A DNA stretch of 64,000 bases from Leptodactylus fallax (GCA_947044405.1 CAMRHE010000063.1:5010501-5074500); one strand, 5' to 3'. Shown: positions 1 to 13,735, numbered from the stretch's first letter. A program made the numbers and translations. The notes: generated by a model not told the origin, from the letters alone.

Positions 1-3000
1 CGTCCAGGTACTTTATAAGAGACGCTTTCATAATATACTGTGGCTTTATTTTATTTGGTTTGTTCAGTTTTTTGTGTGCACTTTTGAAGCATTGGAAATC
101 TGTTGATCATCTACGTACCTGCAGCCTATACCGATAGGAAGCCCTTGAAAGATAATACCATTAGACGTTGATTATTTCCATTGATCTCAGTGAATAACTA
201 CAGATCTAAATGAGATTTATGCTAGAAATGACTTCCAACTCCCAACAAAGGGCAAATTATGATTCAACACAACAGCGCACGTCCGGCCATTTACAGGAAT
301 GGCTCCATTAAACACACCTGGGATGACCTTTATCGTCATTATCGATAAGGAGCCAATATGTTCCACTTCACAGTACCAGGCTACTGAAAAAAATGCAATA
401 TAAAGGATCCATGCAAAGTAGCTAACCTTTCCCAGTGAAGGAGGCCTGCTGTCTTATCTCCTGAAAATCCAAAGAAAGATGGGGGAGATGTTAGATGTAC
501 AAAATCCTATAAAACATACGGGCATTAAAATGTCTTGAGTAAAATTATAGACATATAAATAGTGGATCCCTTTGTAGGATCGAAGATTGGATGGATAGTA
601 AGCTAAACATATAATATTGTATTTTAAAGGGGTCTTTCGAATTGTTCATACTGGACAACCTTAATAAAAGGGTTGCCCAAGTTCAATGTAATCCTCTAGC
701 CATGAGATAGGAAATAAAATGTTGATTGGTGGAGGTCCCAATCACGAGAATGGGGGACCCTGTCCAAAGTAGTCTGAACGTGTGCACTTCCACTCCATTC
801 ACTCTATGTTACTGACGTAGATAGTACTGTACTTGGCTATCTCTAGCAATCCCATAGTGTGCATGCTTGTCCTGACACTCCATTCAGATGGGACCCCCAT
901 TTTCATGATTGGGACCCCCACTGAGACCATGCCCATTTTGGGCTTGTGTCACATCCCCTTTTTCTGACAAAAATGTGCTGGCAATGCCCCCCTATATGTG
1001 ACGTGACACATGACATAACATACCCACACCACATAGGGAATTTTTTTTCTGCGTTGCCCATTCCACTTTCCCTGAAATCTGGCCTAAATGGTGTTGGAAA
1101 TTAAGGTTCATGGCCCATCGGAGGGTGCACCTCGTCATATATGGGGCACATTTATGAAGACTGGTGTTACTCACATCAGTTTTCATATCACTGGAGCTGG
1201 CAGAGGGTGCACCTCATATATGACAAGGTGAACATCTCATTATTATAGTGCACCCTCTTCCAGGTTGTGTGCTTGGGGGAAATTTCCCCTATCATTTATG
1301 CGAGATTTCGGGTGTAAATGATGATAAATGTGGCAGGGCCAACGGTCTTGCCCCCTGCACGACCTTATCACGTCCCCTTTTCGGGAAAGCAGCAAAGGTA
1401 GCGCTGACACGACATTTTGTGAAAATATTGCAACAAACTGCAGAAAATTGGCGTCGAAGTCATAACAAATCTGCCCCAATGTGTTCCAGCATTACAAAAA
1501 CAGCCGACACACTCCTGTTATGGATATTCATGTGAATATAGTCTAAGGCTATTCAGTCTGTTCTAATATTTTATGAGTAAGAAAATAGATCTGAGTATAT
1601 AGGATTTGACTGGAACTAGATTCGATGAATCGGCCAATCTCCCATAAATTGACTTTCGAGGGGATTAAAACAACTGATTTTATTCCACCGAGGGTTGATA
1701 GGTCCATATATTGGTGAGATTTCTATAGCTATGAAGAGTCCATGACCTGAATAGTCATTGGCATCTCTGTGACCTCTCCTGTCATGAAAGTGTTAAGCTG
1801 TAAAACCAATGTGTAAAGGAGTCATGGCCCAGAGGATTTCCAATGTGTGGGAAAGAATGGAGACACTAGACACTTGTATAGTGTATACAATCCGATACAC
1901 GGCAATGACAATCTATCTTCTATACAATTACTGTTATCTCAAAGTCAATGAGGTTAAGAAAAGACACAAGTCCATCTCGTGAAAATGGGGGCAGCAGCGG
2001 GTGTGAGCCATATCAGGTGCGGATAGAAAATCCGAGGGAAAATTAAATTCTCTTCATTAAGTCAATGCGCTAAGCGGGGAGTCAGAAATGAGCCGCACGT
2101 GGAGAACCCTACAGACTGATTTGGATGCTAGTGGATGTAGGTTTTATTCTGAAGACAGAGGAGGTCAAGGAGTGTATGAAAGCAAAGAACATAGATTGGG
2201 TTAAGAGTTACATTACGATACCATCAAAAATGGCCGATTATAGTAGACAAATGTACATATCTTACAAATATATACTTTTTCGATACAGAAAGTTTATAGA
2301 AAATGTAATAATATTTCATTATACAAAAACAACCTATATTTTTTCTGAAACTGAAATATCCCTTTAAGTTCAAAATGTTAAAGGGTACTATAAAAGTTAT
2401 GGATAGGTCATCAATATCAGATCGGTAGGGTTCTGACTCTCTTCATCTTTACCGTTTTAGCTGTTTGAAATGGCTATGGAGCTTGGACAATCACCATTTC
2501 CTCTTCACAGGCTAGTGACATCACAGCCATTGGTCACATGACCATGCTGCAGCTCAGTCCTGTTCAAATGAATGAGACTGAGCTGCAATACTGGGCACAG
2601 CCACTATACAATGTACTGTGCTCTGTAAGCTGATCGTGGGGATGTTAGTTGTCAGATTTCCATCAGTCTGATATTAATGATCTGTTCTGTCCTCATAGTG
2701 CTGGAAAACCCCTTTAAATATGTATGAATCGATTAGTGGCTAAGCCAATATATGTCAATATGCAAAGGAGTCCTTTGGAGCAACTAGGGCATGTGCAATT
2801 GTTAAAAAAAATTGTAATAAATTAATCCAATGTCATCATTTTTTTCCAAGAACATACATATTTTTGTGACCACTTTTCTCTCTAAGGCTGGGTTCACAGC
2901 TGCACTGGGTTTCCATTCTTCTGGTCCATTGGAGGACCAAATGGGAAAATAGACTGCAAAAATAGAGGACACAAGCAGAGCCTGAGGAACCCCATTGTCT

Positions 3001-3488
3001 ATAATGGGGACTGTCAGATGTCCATTTTTTGTAACTGAAATCGCTGGGTGGAAAAGTTAGGCTTTTTCATCCACTGATTTCTGATGGATCTGCATCGGAT
3101 GAAAACTCAGCATAAGCTGCACGTCAGTTCAGCTATGCGCTCAGAAGCTACCCTTGGTGAGGGAAAGTCACAGACTCCCTGAGCTCTTCCATTAGGCAAG
3201 AGCGTTCTGCTTGATCATAGAGAGAACTGTGCTACCATACAGTTACAGCTGCATGGTTCTCTCTATTCGCTCTGTGTTGAGCCTCCTGTTACAGTCACAA
3301 TAACCCTTCTACTGCCTCCACCGGGGGACCATGAATTTAACCATTTCACTTAGCATTGATTTAACTATAATAAATATAAAAGGGAATAACAGGGAATTTG
3401 TTCACATCATATCACATGTGTGCTATATTCTGTACAGCTAGATAGAAACCCATTCTCAAGCCTGCTATATATGTCCATTTTCCTACAG
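1..3488. other. Intronic DNA upstream of the first visible SGCD exon
   Basis: No coding exon was found. It contains a fragment of the TTAAAGGGG family at about 625-925, a repeat at about 1268-1480 that resembles 62645-62760, a complete TTAA-flanked element at 2382-2713, and one end of the 'ggctgggttcaca' family from 2884. The rest is unrecognised. Confidence 0.5.
2382..2713. mobile_element. MITE, TTAAAGGGG family (copy 1)
   Basis: Both ends are inverted copies: AGGGTACTATAAAAGTTATG at the left and, read on the other strand, AGGGGTTTTCCAGCACTATG at the right. Each is preceded by TTAA (2378-2381 and 2714-2717). Subterminal text 'ATCAATATCAGATCGG' recurs inverted near the right end. No coding capacity. 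The TTAA repeats fit a piggyBac-type target duplication, though TTAA could instead be part of the terminal repeat. Confidence 0.75.
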
Positions 3489-3561
3489 GTGCAGAAGGAG
3501 CTGTATTCCCAGCATCGCTCGAAACACCCTATGTTAAGGCCGAACCATTCCACCATCTACG
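3489..3561 (+). CDS. SGCD: SGCD internal coding exon (GAEG...FHHLR)
   Basis: A 73-nt exon flanked by a pyrimidine-rich acceptor ending CCTACAG and the donor GTAAGGA. The first two bases complete a glycine codon, 23 codons follow, and the last two bases (CG) join the first base of the next exon to give arginine. The reading AEGAVFPASLETPYVKAEPF matches the sarcoglycan segment that precedes the LESPTR motif. The other two frames are less fitting: one contains a stop and the third resembles nothing known. Confidence 0.85.
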
Positions 3562-4092
3562 GTAAGGAAAATATCAATCACTGAATAATACTGCCATTAT
3601 ATCACCTGAAGTGATTTTGTGTTGTAAATGTCCTATAGGCCTGATAGATCTGTTATAAGGATTTATAATGTGGCATCCTTAGACCTCTGTGGGCTCATAC
3701 TGTACCCGTGTGCCTGCGGTTTTATATAAGGGGACAGTTAGTAGAAGAAAGCACCCCCCTCCCCACCCCAGTCCTTACCAGTCATGTGACCCATCCTCCA
3801 AAAACTGGTCCTCCTAGACCCTCCACCTACTTCTGAGGATAGCAACCCATGTGATCGACAGAAAGCTCTGTTTTTTTTCCTATCATGATGGGGGTAACAA
3901 AAGAGGAGCTTAAAACTAAAATGTGAAATAAATCCCTTATGTTAATAATCCTTTTTTGTCAGTGGACAACCCCTTTAATATGGTATCTGATGATAAAAAA
4001 TGACTACTTTTTTCAGGGCTTTGAGAGGATAATAAGTTGCTGAAGATGCTGACATTCCTGCTAGTGGCCAGCCTGAGCATAGCCTCACTTAA

Positions 4093-4420
4093 AGGGAGTG
4101 TGCCACTAAATCAAGTATATCACCCCAGCGCTGCAGATAGATAGGTTAGGGTCACCTGAGTGTTTTCCCCTTGTGATTCGGTGTCTCAGTTACCGAGATA
4201 AGGATGTTTTGTCCATATACAAATGAGCTCTTTGGAGCCATGAGGGCATGGCCGCTTACCTTTTTGGAGTAATGGTTACGCCCTTGTTGCTCCAAAGAAC
4301 TCATTGCAAAAACAGCAATCTCTCGGGAACGAGAACACCGATTCACAAGGGGAAAACACTCTTCGATTCAGTTGGCCCTAACCTATCTATCTGCGGTGCT
4401 TGCTTGATTTGCTTTAGGGC
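4093..4420. repeat. Long foldback repeat
   Basis: The left arm (about 4105-4200) and right arm (about 4310-4415) are inverted copies: 'gtgttttccccttgtgattc' and 'gattcacaaggggaaaacac', and 'agatagataggttaggg' against 'ccctaacctatctatct'. TTAA precedes the left end (4089-4092). Open readings on both strands here are mirror images of the arms. Probably a miniature DNA transposon. Confidence 0.7.
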
Positions 4421-7319
4421 CCAGAAGCAATTTCTACCTCTGCGCAGCCCATGTTGTATATGAGGAAATACCGGATATTTCCGCAGACTGACCAGAAAAT
4501 GCTTTTATCTATTTTTTATCCACTTTTTTCTTTGGAGGAATATTTTAGTCCCCCCACTCCCAGTCTTATTAATGGGCTGCTCATTTCCAGCAGGGCCCTA
4601 TGTGTTCAGTAACCGCCTCTGACAGACATTTGGATCCTTATTACATTTTTGTGAGACCAATATTTCTGTAATACAGGGAGCTACTAGAGCGTTTCCTAGT
4701 GAAGTACTGTATGTGACCGGGATAGAAAATAAAGGCATCGCCTGTGCAAATATGCATACATGGAAAGTACTTGATACTATAAGGAAATTTTATGTGAGGC
4801 ACTAGTGCCCCCTAGTGGTGAAATAGAAAAATCAAAGCCTGTATGTGCTGCATGTATGTGTACTGTTTGGTGGTTAATATTAGTAATAGTTTAGGTCTAC
4901 ACTGCATATTAATACGCTCATAGGATAGCACAATATATGACCCCACACACTGCCTATTCGCATTATGAGGATATCTGTAATATCCTCTAGACATGAGCGG
5001 AAATCCCAAATTAAGATGTTTCTATTGACTTATAAAGGGAGAAAAAAATGCAAAAACTATATATCTACAATCTAACATGCTTTGGCCTCTTTTACATAGT
5101 GAAGCATAAAGTCTGTTGCCAGCATTTAGTCCCTATAACACACCCTAGAAGCATACGGTGGGACGTCGGTGGGTCTAGTATGGACTTATAGATTTCTAGT
5201 GATCCTACAGAATCTCCTGTTTAGGTCTCTTTATGTGTCTCAGTGACATCTTCTTGGTTTCCTTGGTTGTCTCCATCCATCATGGCGCCATCATCCTGCT
5301 CTTCTAAGTACAATAGTATATCCCAGTGAAATAGAGCTAAGTGATAGTCACCTATCCCCAATCTGGTGTTGGATCCACCATTTTATTCCATACAATACCC
5401 GCACTGGCTGGGCCGTAAGCGAAGCCATCTCAGGTAACTGCTGTGGCAAATCAGTGGCCTCAGTTGTCATGTTAGGTGCCAGTGATGTATTAGCAGTGAC
5501 GTCACTGGTACCCCAACATGTAACCACTACTGCCAGTGATTTTTCCGCAGTGGTCACCCGAGCCCGTCCAGCTCAGCCAGCTCAGGTACAGTGAGAATCA
5601 CTTCTTTTTTTTTTTTATTTTAGCCAACCCGCAGCCCCTCCTGTCCCCCCATCATCATCCCCGGGATATAAGCTGGCGCTAGATGTGTCTGCCAACGACT
5701 TACTCTCCGCTCTTTATTGAAAACACATACATGCTCAGCTTAATTAAGCGTGCATGTGTACTGAGGAGGAGGAATAGCTGTGGACCAAACAACATTGTTC
5801 GGCTGACAGCTATTGAAGAAGTCTATAGGCACTTTTAGGCAAGTTAGATTTTTGGCTTTTGTTTGTCAATCAGATTGTTAGTCTAATTTCTCTTCTCAAC
5901 TTTACAACCTCAGTAGATCGATCCCACTGATCAAGGGAATTTAGGGTGAAATCGATAGTCATTGATATATTCTTGATAGATCAAATGTAAAAGTATATTC
6001 TAAAATTGTAGAAGGTGGTAAATTGGTCAAAACAACCGTTTGCTCAGGAATTTATGGCTACAAACTCTGGGATCTCTGGTAATTGGATATAACTAGGATC
6101 ATTCCCAGTCCTTAGTTCACTCCCAGACAGTGTCGGACTGAAGGGCCTAGGGCCCACCAGTGGAACTTGTTCTGTGGGCCCACCCAACAGCTTCCTGCTA
6201 ATAGCCTACACCACGGCTGCTTCACTGAACTGGACTTCTGAACATAGAAACAGCAGAAAATTCAATAAATAAATGACAGTTTTTACTAAATCTTTCCCCA
6301 CAAAACTAAATATCAATCTGCTCTGCTCCTCCTGCTCTATAACATTCTGCCCGCAGATTGGACTTGATTTTCCATGTGACAGGTTCACTTTAAACAGAGG
6401 CTCACAAATGTGAACAGAGTCTATCATAGACAGCTGTAAAGTATAAAATGCAGAGAAATTCCCACTGACTTAATTCATGGCATCTACATTTCTATTGCCT
6501 ATAAATAGATTAACATCACTTTCATAGCGTCGTCTTCTTCTGACCCTGCCCTGTAATTAATCTGATCTCAAAGACGGCCATTAAAAAGGATCACCCCACT
6601 CCTAAGACGGCCACACCATTCAGTTATTCATGTCGCTGCCTCCCATGTCCTCCGCGTAGATTGAAATGTTATCCCATGATTTATTCTTTTTAATTAAGAG
6701 CTTTCACCATTTCATCTCAATGCCTACGCCGCTCCGCGCCTCCATTTCCGACTGTCAGATTGGAGGTTTGGTAATTATGTATTGTTAAGTGCTGGAAGAT
6801 TTATTGCGTCAACTTAGAAGACTGAAAAGCCAATGGGACCGGCTGACCTGGTTCGTTACACACAGCGGGCATTGGTCATATTGCCATGGATTTACACCCC
6901 GCATGAAGACCACCATTTAACCTCGGAAGGTTTAATAATTTTCAGAAACGGAGATCTAATTTTCATTGAAGATTGTAATCTTAAAGCGGAGCTACAGGGC
7001 TTTAATATTGATGCTCTATACTATAGGATAGATCATTGATCCGATTGGACCAACCCCACCAATCAGTGCTATGGAAGCAGGTACAACTCTGTACATTGTG
7101 TTGTCCTTGGTTCAAGGAAAGAGGACTGAGCACAGTATAGGATAGAAGAAGGCTTAACGCTAGCTTTTTTTGTGTTTTAGGAAGAAAAGGGGTTAAAAGA
7201 TGGTTTCTTAGAGGAAGAAGAAGGGTTAAGTAGAAGTGGTTAGTAGTTTAAGGTAGTGAAATGGTTAAATATGCTATCTTGGTAGTATACAGCTATTTAA
7301 AAGCACGGGATAAAGACAA

Positions 7320-7510
7320 TGGGGCAGATTCATCAAGACCGGTCTTGACGATGCTTGCGATGGCGGCGGTTTTGCCTGACGAGATGCTGACCTTGTCATG
7401 AATCAAGTGCATTCTCCATTGGGTCATGCACCTCAACAAAAGTCTACAATATTGTGACTTTTTTTGAACCAAAAGAGTGGCAAAGATTCTCAGAGAATCT
7501 GGCCCATAGT
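7320..7510. repeat. Foldback-like interspersed repeat
   Basis: Begins 'ggggcagattcatcaagacc' and ends 'cagagaatctggcccatag', so the outer ends (GGGCAGATTC and GAATCTGGCCC) are inverted. Internal similarity is low. A related unit may lie at 17400-17645, ending 'cttcataaatctctccca'. Confidence 0.45.
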
Positions 7511-7714
7511 GGGTACCCTTCTAGATACATGGCATGTTCCTCCTGGAGTACTTGTATCAAAGCTTGAGAAGCACCTAAGGCCTAGCATAGTAGAATAGTT
7601 GATGTCATCTTTCCTGGTGTTCTAGTGTAGTGACATTTTTAATGTATGCTACCTAAGTGGTCTAGGTTACTGAAGGGGTTAGTGTCAGCTTTCTTGGTGG
7701 ACTAGGGTAGTTGT

Positions 7715-7945
7715 AGGGTGGGGGCCACAAGAAGAGGGCATTATAGTGTGGGGACCACAAAAAGAGGGAACATTATACTGTGTCAATGCCAAAGTAAGGG
7801 GGATTATGGTGTGGGGACCATAAAGATATTATACTGTGTAGGGCCACAAAGGGGCATGATAATGTATAGGGACTCTAAGGGGGCATTATACCCTGTTGGG
7901 CCCTGTAAAGGGGCATTATACTGTGTGGAGGCACAAAGGAACTAG
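7715..7945. repeat. Degenerate ~30-bp tandem units
   Basis: Repeated motif like 'gggcattatactgtgtgggg' followed by 'accacaaa'. Related text occurs on the opposite strand at 50440-50525 and 61380-61556 ('cagtataatgtccc'), so it is one dispersed satellite-like family. Confidence 0.6.
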
Positions 7946-8775
7946 GTGGCGTCAAATGGGCATGGGTGGGTTTAGAGGCATAGCTTGCACATAAATTTGT
8001 CGAGGACCACATTTTATGTCACTGGCTTGGTAGTGGGCTAGTTAATACATGTCTACTTGCTGGTCAAGAGCCTAGTTTCTCGATTTTGGTATATTTACCC
8101 TAGGATGGGTACATGCTACATCTCATGGCATGTAATTTATAGTCCTAGACAAGGTTTTGAGGAACGCTACTTTTTGACAGCTTCGACTTCCTGCCACAAC
8201 ATATTATACAAATCAGTGTGAACAGGGACATAGAAGAGATACTGACATTACTGTAAAATAAGAGCATGTCCCATCCTGGTTTCAATGTATATAAGCTACA
8301 GAGGGAAGCCAAAATTTTAAGGCATTTGTATAAACCTTTGTTACTGTCAATAAGAGGCAAATATAGGTTCTTTATAGAGTTAATCATTTACGCAAAAAAA
8401 AAAAAAAAAAAACAGATTTTCTTACAATCACCAGAGAGCTCATGAAATGAATTTGATCTAATTATTACGAAGAAACGTGTTTTCTTTATCGCCACCATTC
8501 TTTTTGATGTGCACAGTAGGAATCTTGTGATACTTATTAATACAGTCACAAAATGAAATGTCCCCATAGATCAGGGAGTGGGAGCCATTTTGCTTGTCTG
8601 TCACCAATAAACTGTGTGAAGCTGGAAAAAAAAATACATTTAATAGAGGATTCACTTGAAGAATCAGTGGGTGATACATAAATATTTGATGACAGAGGCG
8701 GAACTTAAATATCTCTAATGTGACAGTGGAAGTGGTGGGTTTCTGCACCTCACAACCTTACCCATCTGAAAATGC

Positions 8776-9122
8776 ACACAGTGATGTCGCTGTACAGGAA
8801 TAATCCTTAGTTACATTACGGAATCTCTGTGACATCACAACATAGAGATAATAAACACAATGATGTCACAGTGCTAGAATCAAAAAATATAATGTCACAG
8901 CAGAGAGTTAATCAACATAGTGATGTCACAGCAGAGAGATAATATACACAGTGATGTCACCGTTTAGGGATAATGTACACAGTGATGTCACAGTACAGGG
9001 ATAATACATACAGTGATGTCACAGTACAGGGATAATATACACAGTGATGTCACAGTACAGGGATAATATACACAGTGATGTCACAGTACAGGGATAATAT
9101 ACACAGTGATGTCACAGTACAG
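8776..9122. repeat. 31-bp minisatellite with a TGATGTCA in each unit
   Basis: The consensus unit contains 'acagtgatgtcacagtacag' then 'ggataatatac'. TGATGTCA occurs at 8921, 8952, 8983, 9014, 9045, 9076 and 9107, exactly 31 bp apart. Degenerate units occur before, one of them inverted at 8830-8837. It lies in the large SGCD intron. Confidence 0.9.
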
Positions 9123-9344
9123 AAATAGGTTTCTGACAAGTCCTAGACCATAGAAAGTTCCTGTATTCATGGTCGTATCCATCGGCAACCGATCAAGAAA
9201 ACAGACTGTCACCACTTAGATGGTTAGAGAAAATCTTTAAAATGCTACAAATGTTTTAATTATTCATATTTGCAAAAATGTTTAACTTTTGATTGTCTAC
9301 AAATTTAAAGCTGGTTATGTTCATGGGACACCCCTATGACTCCC

Positions 9345-9565
9345 ATGCTGCCCCAGCGCTGATGGTCCTTGATGATTTATTTTTCTTGGACTGATGACAT
9401 GCTGTACATACATGTGACCACTAGGGCCTATCATTGACCTCTGTAGTCATGTTAGTATGTGTGTCACATGTGCCCTGAGGTCAGTGATTGGCTGCAGCAG
9501 TCACATGGATGTACAGCATGTCATCAGTCTAGGAAAATAAACAAAGACTTGGATGGACCACTGAA
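9345..9565. repeat. Foldback repeat
   Basis: The arms 'ggactgatgacatgctgtac' and 'gtacagcatgtcatcagtct' are inverted, as are the outer 'gatggtcc' and 'ggaccact'. The spacer contains 'tcacatgtgcc'. Non-coding miniature element. Confidence 0.65.
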
Positions 9566-9589
9566 GCATTGATGCTGGAGTGACAGAGA

Positions 9590-9795
9590 AGGGAAAAATG
9601 CCTCCCTATAAACAATACCAGCAAACTACCCCTCATAACCACCAGCAACCCACACCCCAGTACTGCCAGCAAAGTGCCCCTATAAACAATATTGCAAATG
9701 AAGTGCCTTCCCATAAACCATGCCAGCAGAGTGTGCTCATAAACTGTGTCAGTAGAGTACCACACATAGGGTGTGCCAGCAGGCTGCCTCTGTGA
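9590..9795. repeat. Degenerate ~32-bp tandem repeat
   Basis: Units resemble 'gccagcaaagtgcccctata' followed by 'aacaatac', about six imperfect copies. Open readings on both strands are by-products of the repeat. Confidence 0.6.
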
Positions 9796-10269
9796 CTACT
9801 ACTAAGTTATGTCTCTGGCCAGAAGAGTTCCCCCAATACACAATACTACATTTTACTATAATCCTACTAATTTGTAAAAGAAATTGAAGTAGTATACGTA
9901 CATAGCCAGCGCACCCTAGTGGCAGCTGCCAGCAACGTTCTGCATGAAACCTACCTGCTTTGCTGGGAGATCGCCACTATTTTGGAAGAGTAGTCAGGTA
10001 TTCAGTAGTCAGTTGGCGAACCCAAATGACGGAGTGCCATGCGCAGATGTGAACCTAGCCTTAGGTGTTTAGTAAAGCAGAGGACCCTTTAACAGTATAT
10101 GTTGTACCTGCTATCCTATACTGTAGCATATTGGTAAGAATATTACGCCCAGTGGATTTCATATCACATTTGCCCGGCTGCTGATAGTCTTCTTCTTTTC
10201 CAAATCTTCTTTGATACCCCATCAATTCTGCCAATTATAGCAGGAAAATGGGCGCTTCATTTTAGCTCC

Positions 10270-10546
10270 AGAAGCTGATAGAGACAGAGACAGTGATAGA
10301 GATATAGAGAGAGATATAGATATGGTTAGAGATAGAGACAGTGATAGAGATATAGAGAGAGATATAGGTAAAGATAGAGATAGTGAGAGAGATATAGAGA
10401 GAGATATAGATATGGTTAGAGATAGAGACAGTGATAGAGATATAGAGAGAGATATAGGTAAAGATAGGGATATGGATATAGTCAGAGAGATAGAGATATA
10501 AATAAAGGTAGAGATAAAGATAGAGAGCTATGGATAGTGATATATA

Positions 10547-10590
<44 letters not shown>

Positions 10591-10720
10591 ATAGAGATGT
10601 GGAAGGAGTTATGAATAGAGGTAAAGACAGAGATGTGGATAGAGATATAGCTATGGATAGGTAAAGAAATGGAAAGAGATATGGATAAATATATAGATAA
10701 AGATATGGATAGAAATTCTG
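10270..10720. repeat. GATA/GAGA-rich simple repeat with (TA)n core
   Basis: Long runs of 'gatagagatatagagaga' units, including a duplicated block at 10322-10400 and 10400-10470, and a pure TA tract at about 10550-10588. Likely highly variable in length. Confidence 0.9.
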
Positions 10721-10784
10721 CTGTGTGATGTAATAATATATTCTTATAGCGCTTGTGCTTTATGCCACTTAGTCATAGAACTAA

Positions 10785-11018
10785 AGGGGTATTCATATAA
10801 CAAGAAATTACCCCCTGTTTAATAGGATAGGGGTAACTTGCTGATTGGTGGGGGCCCGACTGCTGGGAACTCCATTATTCATGAGAACTGGGTTGTCATA
10901 CACCTCTTTTTGAATGGAGCAGCAGGTTGGGCGCATATGCTTCATTTATTTCTGTGGTACTACCAGAGATAGCCAAGTGCTGTGTTTTGCCTAGGTAATT
11001 TGTTAGTGGAATACCCCT
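10785..11018. mobile_element. MITE, TTAAAGGGG family (234 bp)
   Basis: Left end AGGGGTATTCATATAACA after CTAA (10781-10784); right end inverted 'agtggaatacccct' followed by TTAA (11019-11022). The inner text 'gattggtgggggcccgact' is the family's subterminal block. Same length as the element at 57621-57854. Confidence 0.7.
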
Positions 11019-13315
11019 TTAAATGCTAATATATCGGCTACCAGGAGCTGCCACAAGGGGGAGCTCTCTACTTGTATATTTAGAATTGAATGAAAGGTGT
11101 ATAAATACATACGTAGTAATGTGGGGAGAGGTATACGATGGGCTTAATGAATCCGGCTCCCCCTACACTGCGTTAATACTTCTCACTAATCTCTATGTAC
11201 AAAGATCTGAGTATATTTAGTATTGAGAGCGTCTCCCTCCCATCACATTATCATTCTGACCTCACCGCCTATTTACATAGTGGAAGCTTTTTGTGTCATT
11301 GATGTAAATTAGCGCGCAGCCTCGAGTGGAGGAGATAGCAGAGAACGCACCAGAGGCCTCATTAATTTGACTCGATAAAGAATCTTGTTAAATGTGGTGT
11401 TTTTCTAATACAAGGGAAAGTCGCCGCCGAGCTCATAAATAAAATGAAGATTACATTGCCAGCCTATCCCCCGATCCCCGCAACGTAACCCAGATACAAA
11501 TGGTCGCATCCTCTGAACATCAGACACTAGATGAGAACGTGTTCTATGAACTTGTGGCGTACATAATAATGACACGGCCGCTTCTCCCTACACACAGGTT
11601 TCTCCATGACATTCCACAAAGATCAGGAACAAATATATTGGTGCATTACAGAAAATGGGTTGTTTAGACATGTCTGTTTTAGTGAATACCAGCATTCCCT
11701 ATAAAACAACATTTTGTTCTTAGAAAACCATATTGTAATCCCTCTGTTACACCTCTTGTCAATTTGGGAAGATTTTGACAACAGAAGGTTACAAATCCCA
11801 TAGCCGTTTCAGGACGTTACAAATCCCCTGTTTCAGGACCAGATACTGTTTAGGGTTTTTTCATACATACGGTTTTGAGGGGTAATACATTTTTTTTTTT
11901 CCTTTGAGTTATTAAAATAATTTTTGCATTTTTTTTCTGGTGATAACTAGCGTTTTATTTTTTTGTTGTTTTTATATTCTTTCTTTATTTTAATATCAAA
12001 GAAAATGTAAACAAAAATAGGTGGGGAAATGTGTTTACATAGGTGACACTTATTGTTGTGTCCCTAGGGGCGGGGGTTCAAGCTGTGACGTGGGCATGGT
12101 AGTGGTGGGTTTTTTTAACAATTTTTTTTTTTTTGTATGTTTTATTTTTTGTACTTTCTGCCCCCCCCATAAGTCACTGAACTGACAATAAAACTTAACT
12201 TTTATTAAGTGTCTATATCTAAAAATAAGTTACCCCTATATAACAAAAATAATACACAGAAAATGACAAGTTCCCAGTACCCACTAAATAGCCTGGTAAA
12301 AAATGCACAATACTTGGCGAATCCTGGTGTGGGATATATTATCGTGCTCTTGGCATAAAATATAAATGGAAATTGTAAATTCCTTATCGGCTATACAAAG
12401 GCTGGTTTTAGTGTGGTCTAATTTTTTTCCCCACCCGATGCCCCTCTACTCCCAGTAGGTGTGGCACATGATTGAAACGAGCATGCTCCAATTGTGCGCC
12501 AAGTGATGTCATGAGGGGCTGATCAGAGGGTGGAGCTGCCCTTATATAAGCCTGGGAGCAGCCAGCGATGGCGGTATTACCTTTAGTACTGGCTTCTGGG
12601 ACATGCAGATACAACTGCAATTTGTCCTATGTAGGGATTATAGGCAGGGCATTACATAATATCTCCTCCTGATGAACCTTCATATACTTTAGCTTATAGG
12701 ATATGAAGGGGAAACCTGTAGAGGTTTTTTTTTTTTTACAACTTTCCCTTAAGAGAAGGCTTATATAGAGCTGGAGGCATTTTCTCAGCCTTCCTTTGAG
12801 AGGGAACTTGTATAGAGCTGAATCTACACCAGGCTGTCTGTATATGGGTATGGGGCACTGAACTAATTCCCAGCAGCCAGACACTATTGCAAGTTGTTAG
12901 TGCTAGCAGTGGGATCCATCTGTTATCGGGGTCTATGCCTCCATCTTTATGTATCTTAGAGGGGTTGTTAGCTTTTAGCTCTTTAGGTGACTCTTAAGTC
13001 TCCACATACATACTTTATTTTTTTTTCTAATTTATGTATAATCAAGTTTTATTAAAGATTTTCAAAAGTAAAACAAGAAAAAACAGTATAACATAGAAAA
13101 ACACATAGAAAAACTGCAGGCCCAGAGCCTGAGGCCCGAAGAGCATAACAGTCCAAAGAGGTGCAACCACCAACAAACCCGGAACAGCAATGTACAATAT
13201 TAACTCTATAAGCTAGTGGGAGAAGACCCAAAAACAAACGTATGAGGCCACACAGACATGTCTTTGCAGGGTTAAGAGTGGGCCGAGTGAATCTGTGAGC
13301 TGTACGGAATTGGAT

Positions 13316-13518
13316 AAAGGAGTTTTCTGGGTTAACAAATATTGATGACCCACCAGCAGCCGCTGGAAAGAACACTGAGAGCTTGAATAGGAGCTGAGGT
13401 GCAGTAACCCAATCCAACCACAATACTGAGAATGGAGCTGTTCTTACAACTTTGTTTTCTGTGATAGTTGGGTGTCAATGTTGGGTGTCAGAAGCCCACC
13501 AATCTCTGGGAAACCCCT
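13316..13518. mobile_element. MITE, TTAAAGGGG family (short, one end weak)
   Basis: The left side is 'aggagttttctgggttaac' without a clear TTAA. The right end is 'ctctgggaaacccct' followed by TTAA (13519-13522). Subterminal 'atattgatgaccc' fits the family. Confidence 0.5.
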
Positions 13519-13526
13519 TTAAAGGA

Positions 13527-13735
13527 TAAGGCCCCATGCTGCAGAAAAGCAGATTTTTTTTTTTGCATATTTTTGAGCCAAAGTCAGGATTGAATTGAAC
13601 AGAAGGGAGAAGCATATAAGAAGCTTCCTAAATATTTCCCATTCCTTTTGTAGCCATTCTTAGTTTTGGCTTAAAAAAACACAGCAAAATCTGCAACAAC
13701 AAAAAAAATGCATTTCAGCAATGTGGGGCCTCTGC
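13527..13735. mobile_element. Palindromic MITE, 'ggccccacgttgc' family (diverged)
   Basis: Ends 'aaggccccatgctgcag' and 'cagcaatgtggggcct' are inverted, as are 'cagatttttttttttgc' with 'gcaaaatctg' and 'gagccaaagtcagga' with 'ttagttttggct'. A cleaner copy lies at 53450-53673. Confidence 0.65.

Noticed and set aside
3727..3974. Further TTAAAGGGG MITE ending at TTAA 3975-3978
   Set aside because: The right end is good (ggacaacccct), but no convincing left end was found, so it was not listed as an element.
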